Shown: positions 8,810 to 17,715 of the stretch, in pieces
How the letters are laid out: each line of letters starts with the position of its first letter
How positions within the stretch are numbered: the stretch's first letter is position 1
NCBI GenBank assembly: GCA_026705295.1
Contig: JAPPBA010000078.1
Location: forward strand, 1 to 64,000
Source of the DNA: Candidatus Palauibacter australiensis
GTDB taxonomy: Bacteria; Gemmatimonadota; Gemmatimonadetes; Palauibacterales; Palauibacteraceae
DNA length: 64,000 bases
Reading direction: 5' to 3'
Program-made: the position numbers and the translations under genes
The notes under the pieces: model-generated
The model's database searches: none
What the model was told of the DNA's origin: nothing
What the model saw: the letters and a program-made list of their open reading frames with translations, nothing else

Positions 8810-10641
8810 CAAGCGACCGCGGCGCTGTTGTTGCGGTTGTGGGACGCCGCGCGCAGTGCGCCCGTGTCGGGATCGCGCTGGATCGCGACCCACAGCCCCT
8901 CGCCGCCGAAGCGGGCCTCCATGGGGAAGATCTCCTCGTACGCGTACCCCGTCCCGTCGAGGACCTCCGGGGGGAACTTCCCGCCCGGCACGCGGAACGT
9001 GAGCGCGCCGGTCGCCGGATCCGGGTTCGGCATGAAGAAGTCGGGCGTATCGATCGCCTCGTCCACCGTCATGCCGAACCGCATCACGTTCAGCAGCCCC
9101 TGGAAGGTCCGGTGGTGGAGGCCGGACCCCATCGACGCGAAGCCGAGCACGGGCCGCCCGTCGCGGAACAGGATCCCGGTCTGCGTGGGCGCCGGGAGCC
9201 GCGATCCCGGCTCGAGGCGGGCGATCTGCGTCTGCTGGAAGGACGCCGGATCGCCGATCGTGATCCCGTCCACGACGATCGCGGTCTTGCCCCACAGGAC
9301 CGCGTTGATGCTGTGCGTGATCGCGGCGATGTTGCCCTCGCCGTCGATGGCCACGACGTCGTCGGAGTGGCCGGGGCCGCGCGGCGCCCAGTTGCCGAGG
9401 GGCAGCCCGGTCTGGATGACGTTCCATAGCCGGTCGGCGTGGTCCGGCGTGACGCGCGCCGCCGGGGTGAACTCGCCGCCGATGAGCGACGCGGCCAATT
9501 CGGGCGGCAGAAAGTCGAGCAGCGAGGCGCGGGTCACGTCGAGCGCGGTCCGCAGGGCCTCCGGCGATTCCGTCCAGTGGCCCTCCTCCAGCAGCCCGGA
9601 AGCCGCCGCGAGCCGCTGCGCCTCGATCATCGCCACTCCGCCCGCGTTCGGCGGAGGGTTCGTGTGCAACTCCCAGCCGTCCCCCAGTTCCGCCACGAGC
9701 GGCTCGTCCCAGATGACCTCGTAGGCGGCGAGGTCCTCGACGGTCATCCGGCCCCCGTCCGCCTGGATCGCGGCCGCGGCCTTCTCGGCCCACGGGCCGC
9801 CGTACATGTAGCCGGTCCCCTGCTCCGCCACCGCGCGCAGCGTCGCGGCCAGCGCGGGCTGGCGCAGCACGTCCCCCTCGACGTACGGAGAGCCGTCCTT
9901 CTTCAGGAACGTCGCCTTCGTCTCCGGCAGCCGGGCGAGGTCCGCGGCCCGTCCCTCCCAGTAGCCCTCCACCTTCTTCGAGATGGGGAAGCCCCGCTCG
10001 GCGACGTGGATCGAAGGCTTGAAGATCTCCGCCCACGGGAGTCGCCCGAACCGCTCGTGCGCGGCCCCGACCCCCTTCATGAACCCGCCCACGAGCGCCG
10101 TGCGCCCGCTCACGTCGGTACCGTAAATCCCGTCGGGAGAAGAGAGATCGACCCCGCCAGGGATGTTCGCCGGATCGTCCTCCCCGAGCACCGTGTTCCA
10201 CTCGGCGTTCATCGTGTAGACGCGGTCCGTGCCCGCGTCGTAGTAGACGAGCGACATGATGCCGAAGTAGCTGATCGGCGCCCCGGCGGTGAGCGCGACC
10301 TGCATGAGCGCGGTCGTCATCGCGGCGTCGATGGCGTTCCCTCCCTGCCTCAGCGCCTCCAGTCCGGCGCGCGCCGCGAGCCCGTTGTAGGCGACGGTGA
10401 CCGCCCCGTTCTCGCCCGTGGCGACGCCGGCTTCCGTCCGGTCCACGAGTTGCGCCTCCATGAACCGCTCGTAGTCGGCGGCCCAGCGCTCCGGCGAGAG
10501 ATCCGTCTCCGCCTGGCACGCCGCCAGCGCCAGGAGGAAGGGGAGACACGCGAGCGGGCGACCACGTACGGATCGGCCCGCAGGACGGCTCGCAGCACGG
10601 CCCGCGAAACGGCTCGCGGAACGGCTCGCGACCGCGCTCAT
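8806..10641 (-). CDS. Gamma-glutamyltransferase-family lipoprotein with altered nucleophile motif
   Basis: A 611-residue Ntn-hydrolase of the gamma-glutamyltransferase family, with a lipoprotein signal ending LALAAC. Family hallmarks are NGAVTVAYNGLAARAGLEAL, GGNAIDAAM, NPPPNAGGVAM and a C-terminal GFASMGSGLHHRTFQ. The usual catalytic TTH is not present. The aligned region reads GHSDDVVAIDGEGN, so the nucleophile position would be Ser426 followed by two Asp. It may still self-process with serine, or it may be inactive or work on another gamma-linked substrate. ATG 10641 overlaps the S9 peptidase stop (ATGA). The three-gene operon suggests breakdown of peptides or glutathione-like compounds outside the cytoplasm. 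Confidence 0.85.
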   Translation of the reverse strand: MSAVASRSASRFAGRAASRPAGRSVRGRPLACLPFLLALAACQAETDLSPERWAADYERFMEAQLVDRTEAGVATGENGAVTVAYNGLAARAGLEALRQGGNAIDAAMTTALMQVALTAGAPISYFGIMSLVYYDAGTDRVYTMNAEWNTVLGEDDPANIPGGVDLSSPDGIYGTDVSGRTALVGGFMKGVGAAHERFGRLPWAEIFKPSIHVAERGFPISKKVEGYWEGRAADLARLPETKATFLKKDGSPYVEGDVLRQPALAATLRAVAEQGTGYMYGGPWAEKAAAAIQADGGRMTVEDLAAYEVIWDEPLVAELGDGWELHTNPPPNAGGVAMIEAQRLAAASGLLEEGHWTESPEALRTALDVTRASLLDFLPPELAASLIGGEFTPAARVTPDHADRLWNVIQTGLPLGNWAPRGPGHSDDVVAIDGEGNIAAITHSINAVLWGKTAIVVDGITIGDPASFQQTQIARLEPGSRLPAPTQTGILFRDGRPVLGFASMGSGLHHRTFQGLLNVMRFGMTVDEAIDTPDFFMPNPDPATGALTFRVPGGKFPPEVLDGTGYAYEEIFPMEARFGGEGLWVAIQRDPDTGALRAASHNRNNSAAVAW

Positions 10642-12767
10642 TGGTCGGAGGTCGCGGACGGACGGAGCCACTGTTCCCACCATTCGAGTTGGACCCACAT
10701 CCGGTGCACCATGCGCCACGGGGTCCATCCCCCGTGGTAGGAGTCGGGATAGCGCACGAACTTCGCGGGCACCTGCTGCTTTCGGAGCGCCACGTACATC
10801 TGCTCCGCCTCTTCGATCGGAACCCGGTGGTCCGATTCTCCGTGGACGAAGAGGGTCGGTGTCGTCACGCCCTTCGCGTGGATGATGGGAGAAGAACGCA
10901 GTAGGTGCTCAAGCCCGCGTTCCTCCCACGGCGGGCCGTAGAACTCGCTCTCCTTGGTGCGCGGGATGTCCGCCACGGCGTAGTCGCTGACCCAGTTGGA
11001 GATCGAGGCTCCGGCGATGGCGGCGGCGAAGCGGTCCGTCTGCGTGATGACCCAGTTCGTGAGGTATCCCCCGTAGGAATAGCCGGTCGCGCCCATGCGC
11101 GCGGTGTCGATCTCATAGCGTTCGATCGCATGGTCGACGCCCGCCATCACGTCGTCGTAGTCGTTGAAGCCCCAGCCGCCCCACGTCCCCCAGCGGAAGT
11201 CTTCGCCGTATCCCGTCGAGGCCCGCGGATTCGTGAACAGCACCATGTAGCCCTGCCCCGCGAGGAGCTGCTGGTCGAACGAGAAGGTGTTTCCGTAGGC
11301 GCCGTGCGGTCCGCCGTGCATCTGCAGGACCATGGGGAACCCGCCCTGCCCCGCCGCGTAGCCGCGCGCCGGCAGCATCCAACCTTCGACCTCCGTCCCG
11401 TCGGGACTTCGGAACGAGAGACGCTCCGGGCTGGACAGTTCGATCTCGGCGAGCAGGTCGCGATTCACCTCGCTCAACCGCACCTCCTCGGCCGTCGCGG
11501 CACCCACGTCCGCGACCCAGACGTCGCCCGGTTCCGTCGGCGCCGTGGCCCGGAACGCGATGCGCGAGAAATCCTCCGAGAAGGAGAAGCTCCCGAGCCG
11601 GCGGTCCCCGGTCGTCACCTGCTCGACCGCCCCCCCTCCCTCGGCGACCCGGAAGAGATGCGTGTTGCCGCGAATGCCCGCGGAGAAGTAGACGTGCCCG
11701 CCAGCGGCGCTCACGGTGGGACCGCCGGGGATCAGGTCCCAATCCGCCGTGAGGTTGCGGAGCCGCGTCCCGTCCGCCGCGTCGAACACGAAGAGGTCGT
11801 TGGGCGCCCCGCGGTCGCGGGCTTCGCGGATGATGATGTCCAGGCCCTCGTTGCCCCGGACGACGAGGCGCGCACCGTCGGCGGACCAGGCTGGGGAGGA
11901 GTAGTTGTACCCGTCGTCCGTGAGCCGTGTCACATCGCCTTCGAGGTCGACGACCCAGAGATCCGACCGCTCGTACGAGTGCTCATCGCGCTGGTGCGCG
12001 TCCGCCGTGAACGCGAGCCGCCGGCCATCGGGGCTCCAGGCAAGCCCCGAGGCGTCGAAGCCGAGTTCCGTGAGCTGCCGCGCTTCTCCCCCCTCGGCCG
12101 GCAGCAGGTACACCTCGCGGGGAGGCGTCGCGTTCGGATCGCGCGGGTCGGGGAGATAACCCCGCCGGTCGAAGCGGTAGTTCATCCAGTCGTACTCGCG
12201 TCCGTCGAAGCGCTCCACGGTGCGGCGCTCGAAGTCGGACTCCCAGACGGGCTCGGGCGGGGGCGGGGGCGGCGTCGGCCGGGTGAACGCGATCCAGCGG
12301 CCGTCCGGGCTGAAGACCGGCGAGCCTCGCAGCCCCTCGAGCCGGAACGCTTCGCCGGCCGGCCGGTCCATGCGGAGGAACCACGTGCTCCCGGCGCCCG
12401 ACCCGCCCGGATCCGGCCGGTTCGACGTGAAGACGAGGTAGCGGCCGTCCGGGCTCCAGCGGGGCGAGGAGGCGCTGAAGCTCGGGCTCGTCACCCGCGT
12501 CGCCTCCCCGGAACCGTCGGCGTCCACGAGCCGGATCTCGCTGTGGCGGCGGTTCTCCTCCTCGAGGACCGACGTGACGACGTAGGCGACGCGCGACCCA
12601 TCGGGCGAGAGGGCCGGGCTCCCCGCGTCCTTCAGCCGGTAGTAGTCCGCGAGTTCGAGCGGCCGCCCCTCCTGCGCGACGAGCGGGGTCGGCGCGACGG
12701 CGCCGTGGGCGCTAAAGGCCGCGACCGCCGCGACCGACGAGAACAGTGACGAGAAGCGAACGCGCAT
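10638..12767 (-). CDS. Secreted S9-family prolyl oligopeptidase-like peptidase
   Basis: A 709-residue protein with a signal peptide ending at about residue 28. A seven-bladed beta-propeller follows, seen as repeated SPDG(S/R) WSPDGR strands. The C-terminal alpha/beta-hydrolase domain has the full catalytic triad: Ser564 in GYSYGGYL, Asp646 in HGESDHRVP and His678 in YPDSYHGGW. This matches acylaminoacyl/dipeptidyl peptidases that cut short peptides. ATG 12767 has AGGAGG ahead of it. It is the first gene of a tight operon with gamma-glutamyltransferase and an amidohydrolase lipoprotein, and should provide peptide trimming in the periplasm. Confidence 0.92.
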   Translation of the reverse strand: MRVRFSSLFSSVAAVAAFSAHGAVAPTPLVAQEGRPLELADYYRLKDAGSPALSPDGSRVAYVVTSVLEEENRRHSEIRLVDADGSGEATRVTSPSFSASSPRWSPDGRYLVFTSNRPDPGGSGAGSTWFLRMDRPAGEAFRLEGLRGSPVFSPDGRWIAFTRPTPPPPPPEPVWESDFERRTVERFDGREYDWMNYRFDRRGYLPDPRDPNATPPREVYLLPAEGGEARQLTELGFDASGLAWSPDGRRLAFTADAHQRDEHSYERSDLWVVDLEGDVTRLTDDGYNYSSPAWSADGARLVVRGNEGLDIIIREARDRGAPNDLFVFDAADGTRLRNLTADWDLIPGGPTVSAAGGHVYFSAGIRGNTHLFRVAEGGGAVEQVTTGDRRLGSFSFSEDFSRIAFRATAPTEPGDVWVADVGAATAEEVRLSEVNRDLLAEIELSSPERLSFRSPDGTEVEGWMLPARGYAAGQGGFPMVLQMHGGPHGAYGNTFSFDQQLLAGQGYMVLFTNPRASTGYGEDFRWGTWGGWGFNDYDDVMAGVDHAIERYEIDTARMGATGYSYGGYLTNWVITQTDRFAAAIAGASISNWVSDYAVADIPRTKESEFYGPPWEERGLEHLLRSSPIIHAKGVTTPTLFVHGESDHRVPIEEAEQMYVALRKQQVPAKFVRYPDSYHGGWTPWRMVHRMWVQLEWWEQWLRPSATSDQ

Positions 12768-12792
12768 CGCGGGCCTCCTGGCGTGAACCCGG

Positions 12793-14697
12793 CTAACGAG
12801 GTAGCCGATAGGCGAGAAGAAGATTGCCGGGCATCTGGCTGAACAGGTCGTATCCCGAGTTGACGAGGACGTAGCCGCGGGCCACGACGGGTCCGGGCCC
12901 GTCGATCGCACCGCCACGGCCCGGCACGCCGTTGACGGTCTCGAACTCGCGCGCGGTGTCGACATCCCAGAGCAGCGAGCCGTCCTCCGTCGAAAAGGCG
13001 CGCATGTGGCCGTCCAGGCTCCCGGCCAGCACCGCCCCTTCGATCGCGGTGGGGGCGGCCGAGAAAAAGGGCATGCAGCCGGCCCGGCCCGCACACACGG
13101 ACGGATCGGGGGGCGTGTGCCAGAGGACTTCGCCGCCCGCGAGCTCCAGAGCGTAGACGCCGGGAGTGGGCGGATCCTCGGCGTTCATCTGCGTGGAGGC
13201 CCCCGACCGCGGGTCCGAGATGATGGCGAACGGGTTGTCGACGTTCGGCACGTAGGCCCGGCGGCCGTCGGACGTGAGACCCCAGTGGATGCCGCCGAGA
13301 GAGCTTCCCATCCCGACCCGGCGCGCCCACACGAGTTCGCCTTCGGCGTCGGGGTCCAGCGCCCACACCATGCCGGATTTCTGCCCGGCGATCAGGAGCT
13401 GGGATCCGTCCTCGGCGGTGACGACGATCGGAGCCATGCCGAAGTCGTGATCCGGTCCGGTCGGCGCGGGGCAGTTCTGGAAGCGGGGTGAGATGCAGGA
13501 CATGTTCCAGGCGTCGTCTTCCCGCCCCTGGAAGGTCCAGCGGGCCTCGCCCGTCTCCAGGTCGAGCGCGGTGATCGCGTCGCTCCCGCCCGTCGTCGGG
13601 CGCGTGTAGTTCTCACCGGTCCCGATGTAGAGGAGGCCGCGCGCGGCGTCGACCGTCGGGCTGGACCACACCGGCGCGCCGGAGGGCGCAAAGAGCCGGG
13701 TTCCGACCTCGTTCTCACCCACGTGCCGCGGTTCCTCGGCTACGGTCCGGAACTCCCACAGCGGTTCGCCCGTCTCCACCGAGAAGGCGGCGACGCCTCC
13801 GCTGGACGTGCAGCACTCGTATACCGGATCGCCGGCGCTGATGATCTCCATCGACGAGAGCGGTACGAAGACACGGCCTTCGTGAACGGCCACGCTTCCC
13901 GTGACGACGTGATCGGCGTGGGTCCCGGCGATGGCGCGCCAGTGGAGGGCCCCGGTCGTCGCGTCGATCGCGTACACATTCGTCCGGAAGTCCGCGAAGA
14001 CGGCGGACTGCCCGCCATCGGGCCCGTCGCCAACCACGATCGCGCCGCGCACGGCGGCGTCGCCCGCGAACACCCAGTGTACGCAGCCGCTCTCCAGGTC
14101 GATGGAATACACCTCGCCGTACGCCGAGCCCACGATGATCCGGTCGTCGATCACCGCCGGCTTCGAGCGCACCTGGCTCACATCGGGGAAGCCGAAGGCC
14201 CAGGCGAGTTCCAGATTCGGCAGGTCGGCGGCGGTGAGTCCCGCTCGGGCCGCATCCGCGAAGCCCGTCTCGCCCCCACCGCCGCCCCAGCCGGACCAGT
14301 GCACGACGCCCCCCTCCCGCGGCGGGCTCGAGCAGAATGAAGTGGACGGGAGGCGCGTCTCGACGAGGGTCCCGCCGGTGAGCCACTCCGCCACGGCGCG
14401 GCGCTCGTCCGGCGTGAGATCCTCGCCGTGCCGGCGCATGCGGCCGCCCTCCAGCGAGCTGAGGACCGCCCGGGGCGTCATCGCGCCGAGCGTGGTGAGG
14501 CCGGGGGCGCGCACCGTGCGCTCCCCGGAATGACACTCCGCGCACGAGGCGACGTACACGCGCATGCCGGGACTGTCATCCATCGGGGGCGGATCGAGGA
14601 GCCCCCGTGCCCGCTCCTGGGCGGCGGCCGGTTCGGCCGCGCCGGTGAGAGCACTGCCGGCGAGTACGGCGGCGAAAGCGGTGGCGACGATGCGCAT
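12793..14697 (-). CDS. Periplasmic PQQ-dependent dehydrogenase with N-terminal cytochrome c domain
   Basis: A 634-residue protein with a signal peptide (cut near AAAQ, residue 27). A haem c domain carries CAECH (Cys52, Cys55, His56) and GGRMRRHG, a possible distal Met. A PQQ propeller follows, with repeated AxDxxTGxxxW motifs such as AIDATTGALHW and ALDLETGEARW, and an adjacent Cys-Cys pair in YECCTSS. This order, cytochrome first and propeller after, and the length match polyvinyl-alcohol-dehydrogenase-type quinohaemoproteins rather than methanol dehydrogenase. It would oxidise an alcohol and pass electrons to the respiratory chain. The substrate is unknown. ATG 14697 is preceded by GGAGAAA. 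Confidence 0.85.
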   Translation of the reverse strand: MRIVATAFAAVLAGSALTGAAEPAAAQERARGLLDPPPMDDSPGMRVYVASCAECHSGERTVRAPGLTTLGAMTPRAVLSSLEGGRMRRHGEDLTPDERRAVAEWLTGGTLVETRLPSTSFCSSPPREGGVVHWSGWGGGGGETGFADAARAGLTAADLPNLELAWAFGFPDVSQVRSKPAVIDDRIIVGSAYGEVYSIDLESGCVHWVFAGDAAVRGAIVVGDGPDGGQSAVFADFRTNVYAIDATTGALHWRAIAGTHADHVVTGSVAVHEGRVFVPLSSMEIISAGDPVYECCTSSGGVAAFSVETGEPLWEFRTVAEEPRHVGENEVGTRLFAPSGAPVWSSPTVDAARGLLYIGTGENYTRPTTGGSDAITALDLETGEARWTFQGREDDAWNMSCISPRFQNCPAPTGPDHDFGMAPIVVTAEDGSQLLIAGQKSGMVWALDPDAEGELVWARRVGMGSSLGGIHWGLTSDGRRAYVPNVDNPFAIISDPRSGASTQMNAEDPPTPGVYALELAGGEVLWHTPPDPSVCAGRAGCMPFFSAAPTAIEGAVLAGSLDGHMRAFSTEDGSLLWDVDTAREFETVNGVPGRGGAIDGPGPVVARGYVLVNSGYDLFSQMPGNLLLAYRLPR

Positions 14698-14798
14698 CGA
14701 GCGTTTCTCCGGAACGAGATCGAGAGAACCCGTGGAACATAGGCCCTCACGTTCCGTTGCGGGACGGTGCGGCACCGGCAGCTTGGGGGAGTGCGGCG

Positions 14799-15950
14799 CT
14801 AGCGGCGGATGGGGAGCGCGGCCTCGATCACGCGGTGCACGATGAGATCGGCGACGGCGTCGGCCTGTCTCCTGTCGTGATCGCCGGTGCCGCGCCAGTG
14901 GGTCTGGGCCACGACGACGAGTTGACGATCCGGCACGACCCACACGAACTGGCCCCCGTAGCCCCACATCACGAACGCGGACACGCCGTCGCCGCCACCC
15001 CGGCGGTCGCTCCACGTCTGATAGCCGTACCCCGCGTCCCGCAGGACGTAGCCGAGGTCGCCCAGCGCGACGAGTTGACCGATCTGTGTCTCCACCCAGG
15101 CCCGGGAGACGATCTGCCGGGAACCGGACCGGCCGCCCTGCAGGAGGAGCTGGCCGAGCTTCGCGGCGTCGCGCGCACGGAGCGCCAGCGCAGCGCCGCC
15201 CACGATCACGCTGTCCTGCATGACCGGCCAGCGCCTGATCCCGATCCCGAGGGGGCCCAGCAGCTCCCGCTCGGCGAACTCCAGCGCGCTGCCCTCGACG
15301 ACGTTCTGCACGATCACCGTGAGCAGGTGCGACCCACCGGTGTTGTAGATGAACCGGCGGCCCGGAGCGGCGACGATGGGCAAGTCGAGGACGTACCCGA
15401 CGGGCCGGCCGGAACGGACCCACGGACCGAAGTCTTCTTCGTCGGACCACTGCATGCCGCTCGTCATCGTGAGCAGGTCGCGCACCCGGATGCCTCCGTG
15501 CTCGGACCGCAGCAACGGATGCGGCAGCCGGTCCGTCATGAGATCGTCCGGATCGACGAGCCCGCGATCCGAGGCGAGGCCGACGAGCAGCGCGGTGACC
15601 GTCTTCGTGACGGACCGCATGTCGAAGGCCGAATCCCGGTGCATGCCGCCGAAGTACGCCTCCTCCACGAGCCGCCCGTTCCGGACCGCGACGAGCGCGC
15701 GGATGTTCGGCACGGCCTCGTCCGCATCGGCGAAAGCGGCGGCGAGCAGATCTCTATCGAACCCCTGCGCTTCCGGCGTCGACATCGCCCACGCCCGCGA
15801 CAGGTCGACTGGCGCGGACACCGGGTCGGGTCCGATCCCGAGATCCCCTGGATCCGACGGGGCAACCGAGTCGCCGCACGCCACCAGCGCCGCCACGCAG
15901 AAGACGGCGGTCAGGCCGGGGGCCCGCACCTCCCGGTCTCGCCCTCGCAA
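14799..15950 (-). CDS. Class C beta-lactamase-fold serine hydrolase lipoprotein
   Basis: A protein of about 383 residues with a lipobox LVAC (Cys25 from the TTG start). The catalytic motif is SVTK (Ser113, Lys116), followed by a YNTGG motif in the place of YxN. It belongs to the beta-lactamase/esterase/D-amino-peptidase family, whose members cleave esters, amides or D-peptides. No regulator suggests antibiotic use. TTG 15950 is preceded by GGAGG. GTG 15929 is an equally good start for the lipoprotein signal but has its purine run too close. It is separated by 101 bases from the PQQ gene downstream. Confidence 0.83.
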   Translation of the reverse strand: MRGRDREVRAPGLTAVFCVAALVACGDSVAPSDPGDLGIGPDPVSAPVDLSRAWAMSTPEAQGFDRDLLAAAFADADEAVPNIRALVAVRNGRLVEEAYFGGMHRDSAFDMRSVTKTVTALLVGLASDRGLVDPDDLMTDRLPHPLLRSEHGGIRVRDLLTMTSGMQWSDEEDFGPWVRSGRPVGYVLDLPIVAAPGRRFIYNTGGSHLLTVIVQNVVEGSALEFAERELLGPLGIGIRRWPVMQDSVIVGGAALALRARDAAKLGQLLLQGGRSGSRQIVSRAWVETQIGQLVALGDLGYVLRDAGYGYQTWSDRRGGGDGVSAFVMWGYGGQFVWVVPDRQLVVVAQTHWRGTGDHDRRQADAVADLIVHRVIEAALPIRR

Positions 15951-15981
15951 GGCCCTCCGCCTGCTCGCGACGCCCGCCCGC

Positions 15982-16788
15982 CTACTCGTGACGCTCGCGC
16001 CGGAAGGGCATCGACAGCATCCCGCGCAGCGTCCCCCACTCCGAGCGATCCACGTTCTCGAGCCCGAGACGGATATCGCGCGGCTCCGACCGGAGCCGGA
16101 AGCTCCCGAAGGCCCGGTCCCAGAAGGAGAAGATGCTCGAATAGTTCGAGTCGGTCTCCGGCTGGTGGTCCGAGTGATGCACCCAGTGCATCCACGGCGT
16201 GACGATGAGCCAGCGCAGACGCCGGTCCACCCGGCCGGGCAGCCGCACGTTGCTGTGGTGGAAGAGGATGATGGGGAGGAGAATCGCCTCATAGACGAGG
16301 AGTTCGGCCACGGTCACGCCGAGGATGGGAAGCACGGCGAGCCGCGCGATCGAGGAGAGCACGATCTCCCCGGTGTGAAAGCGGAGACCCGACGTGGCGT
16401 CCAGTTCCGCATCCGAATGGTGGACCTGGTGGAAGCGCCACAGGAACCGGACCTGGTGATTCAGCCGGTGCCACAGGTACTGCCACGCATCGAAGATCAC
16501 CACCGCGAGCCCGATCCTGGCCCACGCCGGGAGTTCGAGCAGGTGAAGCAGTCCGAAACCGCGTTCCCTCGCCCCTTCCGTCACGAAGAGTGTGGCCGCG
16601 GCGAAGATGACGGCCGCCACCGCCGCGTTTCCCACGCCGAGGGCGACGTTCCGCGCTCCATGCCCCGCCCTCGCGCTCCGGCCCTCGAACATCGGGAGGA
16701 TGCCCTCGACCAGCCACAGGATGGCGAGCGCGAGAGCGGCCCCCGCCGCCTTCAGAGTACCGGGATCGTCGAACACGGAAGCGAACAT
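15982..16788 (-). CDS. Sterol desaturase / fatty acid hydroxylase-superfamily membrane protein
   Basis: A 268-residue integral membrane protein with about four helices and the eight-histidine di-iron pattern of the family: WHRLNH (HxxxH), FHQVHHSD (HxxHH) and WVHHSDHQPETDSNY. The C-terminal PETDSNYSSIFSFWDRAFGSF segment is typical of bacterial members. It probably uses oxygen to hydroxylate or desaturate a lipid in the cytoplasmic membrane. Which lipid is not readable from the sequence. It starts at ATG 16788 and lies 31 bases before the serine hydrolase on the same strand, so the two may be cotranscribed. Confidence 0.88.
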   Translation of the reverse strand: MFASVFDDPGTLKAAGAALALAILWLVEGILPMFEGRSARAGHGARNVALGVGNAAVAAVIFAAATLFVTEGARERGFGLLHLLELPAWARIGLAVVIFDAWQYLWHRLNHQVRFLWRFHQVHHSDAELDATSGLRFHTGEIVLSSIARLAVLPILGVTVAELLVYEAILLPIILFHHSNVRLPGRVDRRLRWLIVTPWMHWVHHSDHQPETDSNYSSIFSFWDRAFGSFRLRSEPRDIRLGLENVDRSEWGTLRGMLSMPFRRERHE

Positions 16789-16827
16789 AGCCCGGCGGGC
16801 CGGATTCGGGCACGGGCCGGCGACCTG

Positions 16828-17715
16828 CTACCGGTCGGGCGCGAGCCCCTTCGCGACGCTCACTTCCGCCGCCCCGAAGAAGCCGAACGCGAAGCGGGCC
16901 GGGCGGTCCAGGTTCGTGACGTTCCCCCGTACGTTGGCGGGGGGAATGGAAAAGGGGTTCGCCGACCCGAGCGCATTCTGCTCGAAGAGCGCGTAGTAGT
17001 AGTCGTAGCCCAGCCGCGAGAGCGAGATCTGGCGGATCTCCGCGTGTGCGCCGGGCGCGATGGCGATCTCATCGTTCGGCTGGAAGCCGATCACATCCTG
17101 CCCGTCGTACAGTTCGTCCCGGCTCACGAGGTTGATCGCGTTTCCGGGGTCCGGCGGGATCTCGTTCACTCCCTCCACGAGTTGTTCCCACAGGTAGTAG
17201 TTCGTGACCCCGGCCGGATCCGCGAAGTCGATCGTGGCCCGATAGCCCTCCTCGTCGATGAAGAGCGTCTCCTCTTCGTACACGAAATACAGCGAATCGA
17301 TCGGGGGCACCTCCCGCAGCAGAGCCGACGCCTCGTACACGTCACCCGCGTACTCGAGGAAGAGCGTGTACGCCTCGCCGACGCGCGCGAAGAGATGTTC
17401 CGTCCCGTACAGGCCCGGCTCGATCTCCGCGAACGAGTAGGCGCGGCCGGCCCCATCGACGACCGTGACGATGGCGCCGGTCGCGGGCGGGGTGGGCCGG
17501 CTGTCGAAGAAGCCCGCCGTCGTCGACAGCCGGATGCGCTGCCGGCCGCTCGGCGCACCCTTGATACGTTCGATCCGCCCTTCCACGACGAGCCTTGGCA
17601 CGGGGTCCGGAATGTCGACGTCCACGACCCGTTCGCAGCCCGCCGCCGCAAGGCACCCGGCCAACGCGAGCAGGCGGCCCGCCGTCACCGCGCGATTCCC
17701 GCCGCCGCCACCCAT
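16828..17715 (-). CDS. DUF4249-type lipoprotein partner of a TonB receptor
   Basis: A 295-residue protein with a short signal and lipobox AAAGC, followed by CERVVDVDIPDPVPRLVVEGRI, here as the usual opening of DUF4249 proteins (a first strand beginning VxVDI and then LVVEG). The body is beta-rich, with GYDYYYALFEQN in the second half. DUF4249 lipoproteins are typically encoded directly after a TonB-dependent receptor in Bacteroidota and relatives, where they are thought to sit at the outer membrane as a binding or plug partner. Here its ATG overlaps the receptor stop by one base (TGATG), which supports a coupled complex. The ligand is unknown. Confidence 0.8.
   Translation of the reverse strand: MGGGGGNRAVTAGRLLALAGCLAAAGCERVVDVDIPDPVPRLVVEGRIERIKGAPSGRQRIRLSTTAGFFDSRPTPPATGAIVTVVDGAGRAYSFAEIEPGLYGTEHLFARVGEAYTLFLEYAGDVYEASALLREVPPIDSLYFVYEEETLFIDEEGYRATIDFADPAGVTNYYLWEQLVEGVNEIPPDPGNAINLVSRDELYDGQDVIGFQPNDEIAIAPGAHAEIRQISLSRLGYDYYYALFEQNALGSANPFSIPPANVRGNVTNLDRPARFAFGFFGAAEVSVAKGLAPDR

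Noticed and set aside
14799-15950. Beta-lactamase resistance gene
   Set aside because: The SxxK and YxN motifs are shared by many esterases and peptidases. The lipoprotein lacks the context of an antibiotic-resistance gene and the BlaI-like regulator is 30 kb away.
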